Under the pieces are notes generated by a model. That model did not search any database. It saw nothing but the letters and a program-made list of their open reading frames with translations, and was not told where the DNA came from. A program made the translations under genes and the position numbers. DNA of 64,000 nucleotides from assembly GCF_030944625.1 (NCBI RefSeq), contig NZ_JAUSXY010000001.1, forward strand, positions 3,658,001 through 3,722,000, in the 5' to 3' direction. Shown one piece after another: positions 1 through 7,973 of the stretch (the first letter of the stretch is position 1; each line of letters opens with the position of its first letter). The DNA is from Arthrobacter sp. SLBN-112 (lineage in GTDB: Bacteria; Actinomycetota; Actinomycetes; Actinomycetales; Micrococcaceae).

Positions 1-738
1 GTCGATCTCGTCGGGGACCACGGTGGTGACGGCCTCAACGTTGGCTGCATAGCCGCCGGCGGAGCGGACGAAGGTATCCTCGCCGATCTCTGTCGGGAAC
101 AGGAATTCCTCGCTCTTGGAGCCGCCCATGGCCCCGGCGGTGGCTGCCACCGGAACGACCTCCAGCCCCAGGCGTTCAAAGATCTTCAGGTAGGCACCGC
201 GGTGGGCCGCGTAGCTGGCATCCAGGCCGGCGTCGTCGACGTCGAAAGAGTAGGAGTCCTTCATGATGAACTCGCGGCCGCGCAGGAGGCCTGCCCGCGG
301 GCGTGCCTCGTCACGGTACTTGTTCTGGATCTGGTACAGGCTGAGCGGCAGGTCCTTGTAGGAGGAGTACAGGTCCTTGACCAGGAGCGTGAACATTTCC
401 TCGTGCGTGGGGGCCAGCAGGTAATCGGCACCCTTGCGGTCCTGGAGCCGGAACAGGCCCTCACCGTATTCGGTCCACCGGTTGGTGGCCTCGTACGGCT
501 CGCGCGGGAGCAGTGCCGGGAAGTGCACTTCCTGGGCGCCGATGGCAGCCATTTCCTGGCGGATGATCTCCTCGACCTTACGCAGGACGCTCAGCCCCAG
601 CGGAAGCCACGTGTAGATTCCGGGAGCCGCGCGGCGGATGTAGCCGGCGCGGACCAACAGTTTGTGGCTGGCAACCTCGGCGTCGACGGGGTCTTCGCGC
701 AGCGTGCGCAGGAAAAGCTGGGAGAGTCGTAGGACCAC
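1..738 (-). CDS. proS: Prolyl-tRNA synthetase, partial (C-terminus missing)
   Basis: Charges tRNA-Pro with proline in the cytoplasm. Only the first 246 codons are present; the gene runs off the left edge. The translation opens with [15 protein letters not shown], followed by [20 protein letters not shown] and the motif 2 block [17 protein letters not shown], all typical of bacterial class II ProRS. The sequence then enters the editing insertion ([19 protein letters not shown]). The start is GTG at 738, chosen because it gives the family N-terminus MVLRLS. It is transcribed away from the ABC exporter across a 437-bp gap. It closes the ispG-GNAT-proS end of a core gene block common in actinobacteria. 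Confidence 0.97.
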   Translation of the reverse strand, partial: MVLRLSQLFLRTLREDPVDAEVASHKLLVRAGYIRRAAPGIYTWLPLGLSVLRKVEEIIRQEMAAIGAQEVHFPALLPREPYEATNRWTEYGEGLFRLQDRKGADYLLAPTHEEMFTLLVKDLYSSYKDLPLSLYQIQNKYRDEARPRAGLLRGREFIMKDSYSFDVDDAGLDASYAAHRGAYLKIFERLGLEVVPVAATAGAMGGSKSEEFLFPTEIGEDTFVRSAGGYAANVEAVTTVVPDEID

Positions 739-881
739 GGGTGGTATCCGTTTCTGGGGAGGTGCTGGGTCAGCAGTGCCGGACAATTCGTCTGGATACT
801 AATCTACCGGCACACAACCTGCAGTACGGACTGGCCGGGCACGGCGGCCGGGCACGGCATCCCGCCGCGCCGGAAACAGTA

Positions 882-951
882 GGGCCACGCCCGGAAAATA
901 CAAAGCCCCTGGCCCCCCAGTGAGGCTGGTCATCGCATCCGGGCGTGGCCC
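882..951. repeat. Long inverted repeat (14-bp perfect arms)
   Basis: The left arm GGGCCACGCCCGGA at 882-895 is the exact reverse complement of the right arm at 938-951. The 42-bp loop is itself rich in CCAG/CTGG pairs. It lies in a divergent promoter region where no gene ends, so it is not an ordinary terminator. Its role is unknown. Confidence 0.75.
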
Positions 952-1107
952 AACGCCGTTATCGCCTTAGTACTGGTGAGGACTGGTGAGACCGCCCACC
1001 CCACTTCCAGCGCAGCTAGATTGAACCTATGTGATGGTGCACACGTTTGACAAGTGTTTTCACATCGCGGGATGCCCTTGTCCGTTCTTCCGCCCAGGCC
1101 TACATTT

Positions 1108-1127
1108 AATTCACCAGGTGATGAATT
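1108..1127. promoter_or_regulatory. Operator-like palindrome and promoter of the ABC-TetR operon
   Basis: AATTCA and TGAATT arms (1108-1113, 1122-1127) flank a core TCACC-A-GGTGA (1111-1121). A TTGTCC box (1079-1084) and a TACATT box (1101-1106), 16 bp apart, would place the palindrome at the transcription start. That is a classic repressor position, and the operon encodes its own TetR-family regulator. Binding by that protein is inferred. Confidence 0.45.
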
Positions 1128-1175
1128 CTCCGGGCTGACCCGCCCGGCCAGGCCTGAGGCAGCGATGGAGGCGGC

Positions 1176-1991
1176 ATGTCCCACTCGGCAGCACCATTGG
1201 CACCGGCCCGCGGCCAGGACGCCGCGGCCATCGTGGCCTCAGCACTGACCGTGAAACTGGGCCGGCGTCCCGTACTGCTTGGAGTGGACTTCAGCATTCC
1301 CACCGGACGCATCACCGGCCTGCTGGGACCCTCCGGAAGCGGCAAGACCACCCTGATGCGCACCATCGTGGGGGTTCAGCGCATCGCCGGCGGGACGGTC
1401 GAGGTCCTGGGCATGCCCGCTGGAAGTTCCGCGCTGCGGCGGCAGGTTGGTTACGTCACCCAGTCCCCCAGTGTCTACCCGGACCTGACCGTCGAGGCGA
1501 ACGTCCGCTACTTCGGTGCCATGCACCGGAAACGGAAAGCCGACGTGGCCGAGGCAATTGCCGCCGTCGGCCTCGAAGCATTGGCACGCCGCAAAACCGC
1601 CGACCTGTCCGGCGGCCAGGTCAACCGCGTTTCCCTGGCCTGCGCCCTGGTGGCGCACCCCCGCCTGTTGGTGTTGGACGAGCCCACGGTCGGCCTGGAT
1701 CCTGTCCTCCGGGCCGATCTTTGGGAACGATTCCGGGCGATGGCACGGGCCGGAACGACGCTCCTGGTCTCCAGCCACGTCATGGAGGAGGCCAGCCGCT
1801 GCGACACGCTGCTGCTGTTGCGGGAGGGCCGGCTCCTCGCGCAGCTCACGCCCGGCGAGCTCAGCAGGAGGGGGCACAGCAGCAACCTGGAACAGGCCTT
1901 CCTGGCCATCATCCGGGACGCCGACCACGCCGGGACAGGGGTTGACCCTGCCGGCGTGGAAGCCGCCGGGCCGGACGGGAGGGTGCTCTGA
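1176..1991 (+). CDS. ABC transporter ATP-binding protein (drug/daunorubicin-type exporter)
   Basis: Cytoplasmic ATPase of an ABC-2 type exporter. The 271-residue protein has Walker A GPSGSGKTT at residues 51-59, a signature motif in the form LSGGQVNRVSLA, Walker B LLVLDEPTVGLDP and an H-loop in SSHVMEEA. The start at 1176 has a GGAGG-like ribosome binding site (1167-1171). Its stop overlaps the permease start (TGATG), so the two are translationally coupled. The TetR gene after the permease makes a three-gene self-regulated export operon. The substrate cannot be read from sequence; drugs, lipids or antibiotics are usual for the family. Confidence 0.93.
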   Translation: MSHSAAPLAPARGQDAAAIVASALTVKLGRRPVLLGVDFSIPTGRITGLLGPSGSGKTTLMRTIVGVQRIAGGTVEVLGMPAGSSALRRQVGYVTQSPSVYPDLTVEANVRYFGAMHRKRKADVAEAIAAVGLEALARRKTADLSGGQVNRVSLACALVAHPRLLVLDEPTVGLDPVLRADLWERFRAMARAGTTLLVSSHVMEEASRCDTLLLLREGRLLAQLTPGELSRRGHSSNLEQAFLAIIRDADHAGTGVDPAGVEAAGPDGRVL

Positions 1992-2746
1992 TGGACGCCC
2001 TGATGATGCTTGCCACCACCCGCCGGGTGCTCAGCCAGCTCCGCCACGACCACCGCAGCATCGCCATGATCCTGGTGGTGCCGGCGCTGCTGCTCACGGC
2101 GGTGTACTTCCTCTACGAGAACGAGACGCTGCCGCCAGGTGCTCCCCGGACGTTCGACCGCGTGGGACTGATGATGCTGGCCATCTTTCCGTTCGTGGTG
2201 ATGTTCCTGGTCACCTCCATCACCATGCTGCGGGAACGGACGTCCGGGACGCTGGAACGGCTGCTCACCACGCCGGTACACAAGGCCGACCTGCTGTTCG
2301 GGTACGGCGTGGCCTTCTCCCTGATGGCAGCCCTGCAGTCGCTGGTGGCCACGGCGGTGGCCTATTGGATTTTTGGCCTGGACATCGCCGGTGCTCCGGG
2401 CTTCGTGGTGTTGATCGCGGTGATCAACGCCGTCCTGGGCGTAGCGCTCGGCTTGTTCTGTTCGGCATTCGCCAGGACCGAATTCCAGGCAGTCCAGTTC
2501 ATGCCGGTGGTGGTGGTGCCGCAGATCCTGCTGTGCGGCCTTTTCGTTGCCCGCGACCGGATGAATGATGTCCTGGAGGCAATCTCCAACGTGCTTCCCC
2601 TGACCTATTCCGTGGACGCCCTCCAGGAGGTTGCTGCCCATGCGGACGCCACCGACCGGTTGTGGCAGGACGCCGCGGCCATGGCCGCCATCGCGCTCGG
2701 CGTCCTGGTGCTCGCCGCGCTCACCCTCCGCCGGCGGACGGCGTGA
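1991..2746 (+). CDS. ABC-2 type transporter permease
   Basis: Membrane subunit partnering the preceding ATPase. The 251-residue protein has about six hydrophobic segments (first near residues 22-40). It contains the family stretch ITMLRERTSGTLERLLTTPV, typical of ABC-2 permeases, and ends with a short Arg-rich cytoplasmic tail. The start codon overlaps the ATPase stop by one base and its own stop overlaps the GTG of the TetR gene (GTGA). One ATPase plus one permease presumably dimerise into a full exporter. Confidence 0.92.
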   Translation: MDALMMLATTRRVLSQLRHDHRSIAMILVVPALLLTAVYFLYENETLPPGAPRTFDRVGLMMLAIFPFVVMFLVTSITMLRERTSGTLERLLTTPVHKADLLFGYGVAFSLMAALQSLVATAVAYWIFGLDIAGAPGFVVLIAVINAVLGVALGLFCSAFARTEFQAVQFMPVVVVPQILLCGLFVARDRMNDVLEAISNVLPLTYSVDALQEVAAHADATDRLWQDAAAMAAIALGVLVLAALTLRRRTA

Positions 2747-3378
2747 CCCTCCCCGGACCGGGGACTCCTGCAGCCCGCCCGGTGGGGTCCGCCGGCCGCC
2801 GCGGACGCCGTGGCGGTGCCACCGCGTCCCGGGACCACATCCTCGAGGCCGCCCGGAGGCTCTTCGCCGAGCACGGCTTCGACGGGACCAGCCTTCGCCA
2901 GGTGGCCCGCACCGCGGGAGTGGATCCGGCAATGATCCACCACTTCTTCAACGGCAAGGACGAACTTTTCGCGCTTAGCGTGGAACTGCCTGCCGATCCG
3001 GAGCAGGTCCTGGCCGGCATGGCGGAATCAAACCCTGACCAGCGGGCGGAATTGATCGTCCGGACAGTGCTCCGGCTCTGGGAAAGCCCTGCCCAGGCCG
3101 GCCTCCTGGCCTTCCTGCGGGGAACCATCGGATCCACAGCCAAAACGTCGCTGCTGCGGGAGGCGGTGGCACGCCGGGTGATCAGCAGGATCACGGCGTC
3201 GGTTCCCGGGCCGCCCGAGGAGGTGGCGCTGCGCGGAAACCTCGTGGCAACCCAGATCGTGGGTTTGATGATGGTCCGCTATGTGGTGCGGCTGGAACCG
3301 CTGGCGTCAGCGCCACCGGAGGACGTTGTGCGGCTGGTCGCGCCGACCGTGCAGCGCTACCTGACCGGCCCTATTTGA
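2743..3378 (+). CDS. TetR-family transcriptional regulator of the exporter
   Basis: Predicted repressor of 211 residues. An N-terminal helix-turn-helix is visible in DHILEAARRLFAEHGF, then TSLRQVARTAGVDPAMIHHF and FNGKDELF. The C-terminal part resembles the ligand domain found in TetR regulators next to ABC-2 exporters. I chose the GTG at 2743, which overlaps the permease stop as GTGA; earlier in-frame starts would lie deep inside the permease gene. The last 8 bases overlap the convergent lipoprotein gene. The likely operator is the palindrome at 1108-1127. Confidence 0.9.
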   Translation: MTLPGPGTPAARPVGSAGRRGRRGGATASRDHILEAARRLFAEHGFDGTSLRQVARTAGVDPAMIHHFFNGKDELFALSVELPADPEQVLAGMAESNPDQRAELIVRTVLRLWESPAQAGLLAFLRGTIGSTAKTSLLREAVARRVISRITASVPGPPEEVALRGNLVATQIVGLMMVRYVVRLEPLASAPPEDVVRLVAPTVQRYLTGPI

Positions 3379-4129
3379 CCAGGGCGGCAGCCGCGTCGAG
3401 GAGCGCACCCGCCCGCTGGACGGCGTCGGCCTCGCTCGCGCCGCCGGACGCGACCGAGGTGAGCACCACGCCCTGGTGGACCACCTGGGCCGTGACCGTG
3501 GACTGCGTGCGGCCGTCCGGCAGCGAGCTGTCCGTGCGGTACGCGACGGCGCCGGGAACCGAACTGACCCCCGGCACGGCTTTCACGGTGACCGCAATCT
3601 CCATTCCCGAGGCAGTCATGGTCATGGACGAGCACTTCGCCAGCTGCTCCGACGAGTCCGCGACCTTGGCGAGGAAGCTCTGGTCCAGGCCCGCTATCAG
3701 TGACAGTGCCGTGGCTGCCCCGGTGCCGGTATCGGTGCTCATGCCTATCGCCATGGCGGCGCCGTCAACGGACGGCACGGTGCTGGCGGCAGCGAGTTCC
3801 TTGCACTCAGCAGGCTTGACATCGATGGAGGCGAGCATGGTTTTGGTTTGCTCCAGCGTGGTGGCGATGTCGCCTGTGGGCAGGACGGTCAGCCTCCGGT
3901 CCGCCGCATCCCTGACCTGTGCCACGATGGCTGCCAGCTGTTCGGCTGTATAGGCCTTGGCCGTGGGTGTGGGCGTTGCCGTGGGGGTCGGGGGCGCCGT
4001 CGTTTGGGACGCCGCGGGCGCTGCCGTGGAGGAATCTGCTGCCTGCGGGGATGCCGGTCCGCCGCATCCGGATACCGCAATGGCCAGAAGGGCAGAAGCC
4101 CCGAATATTCCCAGCACGGACTTCTTCAT
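3371..4129 (-). CDS. Putative lipoprotein of unknown function
   Basis: A 252-residue predicted lipoprotein. The N-terminus MKKSVLGIFGASALLAIAVSGC is a lipoprotein signal peptide with lipobox AVSGC, followed by a Pro/Thr/Ala-rich linker (TAAPAASQTTAPPTPTATPT) and a globular region. The reading frame stays open upstream, but the ATG at 4129 has the signal peptide and a GGGGGAAAA ribosome binding site. I do not recognise a domain family. It overlaps the TetR gene tail to tail. Confidence 0.8.
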   Translation of the reverse strand: MKKSVLGIFGASALLAIAVSGCGGPASPQAADSSTAAPAASQTTAPPTPTATPTPTAKAYTAEQLAAIVAQVRDAADRRLTVLPTGDIATTLEQTKTMLASIDVKPAECKELAAASTVPSVDGAAMAIGMSTDTGTGAATALSLIAGLDQSFLAKVADSSEQLAKCSSMTMTASGMEIAVTVKAVPGVSSVPGAVAYRTDSSLPDGRTQSTVTAQVVHQGVVLTSVASGGASEADAVQRAGALLDAAAALVK

Positions 4130-4167
4130 TTTTCCCCCAATTTTCAGTTCACCTCCGGCGGACGCCG

Positions 4168-4932
4168 CTAGAAAAGAACTGTAGCGAACGTGCCCACCTG
4201 CCGGAAGCCGACACGTTCGTAGGTGGACCTGGCCTTGGTGTTGAAACCGTTGACGTACAGGCTTGTCACCGGCGCGATCTTCTGCGCTTTTTCCACCACT
4301 GCCGACATGTAGCCGGAGCTCAGGCCCCGGCCGCGGTACCGGGGATTCATCCACACACCTTGGACCTGGGTGACGTCCGCGGTCACGGCCCCCAACTCGG
4401 CCTTGAATACCACTTCGTGGGCCTCGTTGAGGTGGACCAGGGAGTGGCCCTGCCGGATGAGGCCTTCCACCCTGCGGCTGTAGAACTCCCTGCCGCCCAG
4501 GTAGGGCGAGTACCCCACCTCTTCCTCGAACATGGCGGCGCAGGCGGGAAGGATGCGGTCAAAGTCGGCGAGGTTGCCCTGGGCCAGGCCGGGGTGGGGT
4601 TGGACGCGGGGCGGATCCTGGATGACCATCAGCGGCTGGTCTGCCCGGACTTCATGGGCACGGTGCCCCCGCTGGGCGAGTTCTGTATTGAGTGCAAGGA
4701 CGGCCTCGGCGGGGCCGAAGGCCGACGCATACCGGCGGCCGGAGCTGTTCGCGGCCTCTGCCACGAGGGGCGCCAGTGCGGGGTCCAGCTGGACCGGGAC
4801 CAGGTTGGCCCCGGCCCAGCAGGCGCCGGTCAGGACGCCGTTGTCGAAGACGCCGATAACGCCGGCCCCGCCGGCGGTGGGGGCCGCGGTGCCCGTGGCG
4901 CGCAAATGCGCCAGGATGAACACGTTGGTCAC
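4168..4932 (-). CDS. GNAT-family N-acetyltransferase (start uncertain)
   Basis: Predicted acyltransferase of at least 254 residues. The C-terminal half has the acetyl-CoA binding signature VWMNPRYRGRGLSSGYMSA followed by SLYVNGFNTKARSTYERVGF; the N-terminal half is a second, degenerate GNAT-like region. It lies just after ispG on the same strand, as it usually does in actinobacteria. The first standard start is GTG at 4932. The frame continues upstream through VRTLDGQDTASLSLLAQQDP, which looks like real coding sequence, yet that stretch contains no ATG, GTG or TTG (see findings). Confidence 0.85.
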   Translation of the reverse strand: MTNVFILAHLRATGTAAPTAGGAGVIGVFDNGVLTGACWAGANLVPVQLDPALAPLVAEAANSSGRRYASAFGPAEAVLALNTELAQRGHRAHEVRADQPLMVIQDPPRVQPHPGLAQGNLADFDRILPACAAMFEEEVGYSPYLGGREFYSRRVEGLIRQGHSLVHLNEAHEVVFKAELGAVTADVTQVQGVWMNPRYRGRGLSSGYMSAVVEKAQKIAPVTSLYVNGFNTKARSTYERVGFRQVGTFATVLF

Positions 4933-5030
4933 GGGATCCTGCTGCGCCAGAAGGCTCAGCGAGGCGGTGTCCTGGCCGTCAAGCGTACGGACGGAAATAC
5001 CCGCAGGGTCTGGAACGTCCCTACGAGACG

Positions 5031-6188
5031 CTAACCACGGGCGCTACCCTTGACAGCATCTTCGCCATCGGCCTCCCCCATCTCTTCCGCGATACGCATG
5101 GCCTCTTCGATCAGTGTCTCAACAATTGCGCTCTCAGGGACAGTCTTGATGACCTCGCCCTTCACAAAGATCTGGCCCTTGCCGTTTCCGGAGGCAACGC
5201 CGAGATCGGCCTCGCGGGCCTCGCCCGGACCGTTCACGACGCAGCCCATGACGGCGACACGCAGCGGGATCTCCATTCCTTCCAACCCTGCGGTGACCTG
5301 TTCGGCCAGGGTGTAGACGTCCACCTGGGCCCGGCCGCAGGAGGGGCAGGAGACGATTTCCAGCTTGCGGGGGCGAAGGTTCAGGGACTGGAGGATCTGG
5401 TTGCCTACCTTGATCTCCTCCACCGGCGGGGCAGAGAGGGACACGCGGATGGTGTCACCGATCCCGCGGGACAGGAGCGCCCCGAACGCGGTGGCGGACT
5501 TGATGGTTCCCTGGAATGCGGGGCCGGCCTCGGTGACGCCGAGGTGCAGCGGCCAGTCACCCTTTTCGGCGAGCATTTCGTAGGCGGCCACCATGACCAC
5601 GGGGTCGTTGTGCTTGACCGAGATTTTGAAGTCGTGGAAGCCGTGCTCCTCGAAGAGGGACGCTTCCCAGACAGCGGACTCGACCAGGGCTTCGGGAGTG
5701 GCCTTGCCGTACTTCTTGAGGATGCCCGGTTCCAGGGAGCCGGCGTTGACGCCGATGCGGATCGAGGTGCCGTGGTCCTTCGCCGCGGCCGCGATTTCCT
5801 TGATCTGGTCATCAAACTTCCGGATGTTGCCGGGATTCACGCGAACTGCCGCGCACCCGGCTTCAATGGCCGCGAACACGTACTTGGGCTGGAAGTGGAT
5901 GTCCGCGATCACCGGGATCTGGGACTTGCGGGCGATGATGGGCAGCGCCTCGGCATCGTCGGCGGACGGGCAGGCGACGCGCACGATGTCGCAGCCGGAC
6001 GCCGTCAGTTCGGCAATCTGCTGGAGGGTGGCATTGATGTCCGTGGTGGGCGTGGTGGTCATGGACTGCACGCTGATGGGGAAATCAGATCCTACGCCTA
6101 CCGAGCCGACTTTGATCTGGCGCGTCTTGCGGCGGGGCGCAAGGACGGGCGGCGGTGCTGACGGCATTCCCAGGCTGACCGAGGTCAC
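5031..6188 (-). CDS. ispG: 4-hydroxy-3-methylbut-2-enyl-diphosphate synthase (flavodoxin)
   Basis: Catalyses the step of the MEP isoprenoid pathway that reduces the cyclic diphosphate MEcPP to HMBPP. The 385-residue protein has the N-terminal barrel ([13 protein letters not shown]) and the C-terminal 4Fe-4S domain with cysteines in SCPSCGR and in [10 protein letters not shown]. The GTG at 6188 is preceded by AAGGAG with a 5-base spacer, which fixes the start; an upstream in-frame ATG would add 39 unrelated residues. dxr, an earlier gene of the same pathway, lies 3 kb upstream on the same strand. Confidence 0.97.
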   Translation of the reverse strand: MTSVSLGMPSAPPPVLAPRRKTRQIKVGSVGVGSDFPISVQSMTTTPTTDINATLQQIAELTASGCDIVRVACPSADDAEALPIIARKSQIPVIADIHFQPKYVFAAIEAGCAAVRVNPGNIRKFDDQIKEIAAAAKDHGTSIRIGVNAGSLEPGILKKYGKATPEALVESAVWEASLFEEHGFHDFKISVKHNDPVVMVAAYEMLAEKGDWPLHLGVTEAGPAFQGTIKSATAFGALLSRGIGDTIRVSLSAPPVEEIKVGNQILQSLNLRPRKLEIVSCPSCGRAQVDVYTLAEQVTAGLEGMEIPLRVAVMGCVVNGPGEAREADLGVASGNGKGQIFVKGEVIKTVPESAIVETLIEEAMRIAEEMGEADGEDAVKGSARG

Positions 6189-6222
6189 GTGGACTCCTTG
6201 AGTTGAAAGGGTAGGGAGGCGG

Positions 6223-6516
6223 CTACGCGGCGAGCCCGGCGAGCATGCCGGTGACCGGTGACCATTCGGTGATACGGGTTCCGGCGACGACGCCGGCTGC
6301 GGCAAACGGGTCCTGCTTGAGGATCGAGTTCAGGGCTGCTTCGTCTGCGGCCGTGACGATCAAGAGGGCGCCGGCACCGTCGCCGTAGGGGCCGCTGGCG
6401 ACGATGACGCCGTCCTCTGCCAGGCCGCCGGTCCATTCCCGGTGCGCGGGCCGGACCTCGTTGCGGGTTTCGGTGGAGTTGGCGGCGTAAACGTACTCAA
6501 CGGCAAAAACTGTCAT
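6223..6516 (-). CDS. YciI-family protein
   Basis: Small cytoplasmic protein (97 residues) of the YCII superfamily, a ferredoxin-like fold. It starts [11 protein letters not shown], carries the family pattern [15 protein letters not shown] with a conserved His, and continues [14 protein letters not shown]. Some family members have dehalogenase- or lactone-isomerase-like roles, but the function here is unknown. It lies 34 bp upstream of ispG on the same strand and may share its transcript. Confidence 0.85.
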   Translation of the reverse strand: MTVFAVEYVYAANSTETRNEVRPAHREWTGGLAEDGVIVASGPYGDGAGALLIVTAADEAALNSILKQDPFAAAGVVAGTRITEWSPVTGMLAGLAA

Positions 6517-6586
6517 ACGGCTACCCTATCGCCATGCCTGCCTTCGCACCCATCCGGACCATCCCGGCACGGAGCCCGATGCCCGT

Positions 6587-7162
6587 TTACTGCAGGAAGA
6601 GGACCTTGACGGCGGCGGCGGTCCCGGCCGCCCAAAGCATGGAGGTGAGGGTTCCGATGATGAAGCGCTCCGCGGCCACCGGGGTTTCTTTGAGTTCGGC
6701 GAACCTGCCAAGGCCCTTGATGGCGACGATGTAGGCGATCGCGACCGGCTGGCCGGCCAGGATGGCAAGGCACACCCCCAGCCGTTCCAGCACGCCAATG
6801 ATGGCGCCGCCGCGCAGGATGCGCTGGCTGGGTGCTGAGGCTTCGGCGGCAGTGCCGTCCGACGACGGCGGGCCGGTATGCGCCGTCAACTCACCGTCAA
6901 CTGCCTGGCCTCCCGCCGTTCCCGCCGCTCCACGGAGCGCGTCCGCGTCCGGGGCGGCGTCCTGGCCGCCGAGAGACGGGGATGGCTCGTCCACGGTGAC
7001 GTCTGCGGACGGGTCCTGGGCAGCGGGACGGGCTTCCCCTGCCGTTCTGGCGGCGTCGGCTTTGTCATCAATGGTCCTGGCAAGCTTGAAGACCAGGGCC
7101 GTGACCGGCCATCCCGCGAAGCCTGCCACCACCAGGGCAACGGCCACCCACAGTGCGGTCAC
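6587..7162 (-). CDS. Membrane protein coupled to the SatD-like gene
   Basis: A 191-residue protein with one N-terminal membrane segment (TALWVAVALVVAGFAGWPV) and a long Ala/Pro/Asp-rich, probably disordered stretch (about residues 35-110). The C-terminal part has two or three hydrophobic segments around GGAIIGVLERLGVCLAILA. Its start overlaps the stop of the SatD-like gene by 4 bases, so the two are translationally coupled. In streptococci SatD is followed by the membrane protein SatE; whether this protein is the functional equivalent is an inference from position only. Confidence 0.75.
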   Translation of the reverse strand: MTALWVAVALVVAGFAGWPVTALVFKLARTIDDKADAARTAGEARPAAQDPSADVTVDEPSPSLGGQDAAPDADALRGAAGTAGGQAVDGELTAHTGPPSSDGTAAEASAPSQRILRGGAIIGVLERLGVCLAILAGQPVAIAYIVAIKGLGRFAELKETPVAAERFIIGTLTSMLWAAGTAAAVKVLFLQ

Positions 7163-7893
7163 TTGTCTCCTCCATTGCCGATGACTGTTTCTTCGGCCGG
7201 AACCACCCGCGCCTGGGCGACATCAAGCAGCATGGACGCAGCCGGCCGTGCTGCCCATTCTTCCTGCCACCCGGAGCGAAGCACGGTGCGGCTCACGGAC
7301 TGCTCCGAAATTCCGAGTTCCCTGGCCACCTGTTTCTGGCTGCCGTGCCGGGCCGGACCGTGCCGCCCTGCCCCGTCCGCGCCGGCATCAAGGTGCCGCA
7401 GTGCATCAATCACCCGCCACTGGGCGTCCGTCCGCTCCTGGACCAGGCGGCCCAGCAGCCTCAGCACCGCTTCCGCGTTGGCGCATGTCCGCTCCCCTTC
7501 CCCGGCAGGGACACTCCCGCCTGCCTCCCCTGCCATGATGCCGGCCACCACTGACAACGGCACCTGGGAACCGGCAGCCTTGGCACGTTCAACGGCCTTG
7601 CGGGCGGCAACAAACGCGGATCCGGCGCCTTCCCGCGGGCTGGCGCCTGCCGGCAGGGACACGGTTCCGACGCCGATGCCGACGTACCAGCGCCCTTCGC
7701 GCAGCGCGAACAGGGCGATGTCCACCACGGCGTCAGCGCCCCGAACCACCCCCTGGACTTCGTCGCCGACCGAGCGCTCAAAGACCGGCCTGTCAGCCCC
7801 CGCAGGTTCGAGGCGCGCGATCTGCTCAATGAACCCCGGGACCCGGTCCAGGTCGCCGGTGCTGCCGCGCTGGTCGATGGTCATCACAAACAT
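7159..7893 (-). CDS. SatD-like regulator with C-terminal helix-turn-helix
   Basis: A 244-residue protein resembling the SatD family. The N-terminal region (MFVMTIDQRGSTGDLDRVPG, then FERSVGDEVQGVV) recalls nucleotidyl-cyclase-like SatD domains. A helix-turn-helix near residues 195-215 (QKQVARELGISEQSVSRTV) is predicted to bind DNA. The family assignment is by resemblance. No Shine-Dalgarno sequence precedes the ATG at 7893. Instead an 18-bp palindrome begins four bases upstream, suggesting autoregulation and perhaps leaderless translation. Confidence 0.7.
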   Translation of the reverse strand: MFVMTIDQRGSTGDLDRVPGFIEQIARLEPAGADRPVFERSVGDEVQGVVRGADAVVDIALFALREGRWYVGIGVGTVSLPAGASPREGAGSAFVAARKAVERAKAAGSQVPLSVVAGIMAGEAGGSVPAGEGERTCANAEAVLRLLGRLVQERTDAQWRVIDALRHLDAGADGAGRHGPARHGSQKQVARELGISEQSVSRTVLRSGWQEEWAARPAASMLLDVAQARVVPAEETVIGNGGDK

Positions 7894-7896
7894 AGC

Positions 7897-7970
7897 TCAA
7901 CCATAGATGGTTGATTCATGATAATCAATCAAATCTGACTGATTTATTGAAGTCAGCCTAAAGCGGCTGA
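7897..7970. promoter_or_regulatory. Cluster of nested palindromes upstream of the SatD-like gene
   Basis: This AT-rich stretch, unlike its GC-rich surroundings, holds four symmetric elements. They are TCAACCAT-AG-ATGGTTGA (7897-7914), TTGATT-N6-AATCAA (7911-7928), AATCA-N8-TGATT (7927-7944) and TCAGCC-N6-GGCTGA (7953-7970). They lie between the SatD-like start and the end of rseP. Autorepressor sites of the helix-turn-helix protein are the simplest reading. Confidence 0.6.
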
Positions 7971-7973
7971 TTA

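Larger units (their letters stand above)
739..1175. other. Divergent intergenic region between proS and the ABC exporter
   Basis: This 437-bp gap holds no credible gene. It carries a 14-bp perfect inverted repeat around a 42-bp loop, a tandem 10-mer duplication (972-991) and an operator-like palindrome (1108-1127) just ahead of the exporter. Promoters for proS (leftward) and for the exporter (rightward) must lie here. Confidence 0.7.

Noticed and set aside
1040..1070. A second CRP-type box in TGTGATGGTGCACACG near 1030-1045
   Set aside because: The right half-site does not match TCACA at the correct spacing.
1508..2932. A 474-codon minus-strand open frame across the ABC genes
   Set aside because: It shows low-complexity His/Gln/Arg repeats from antisense GC-rich codons and no recognisable fold.
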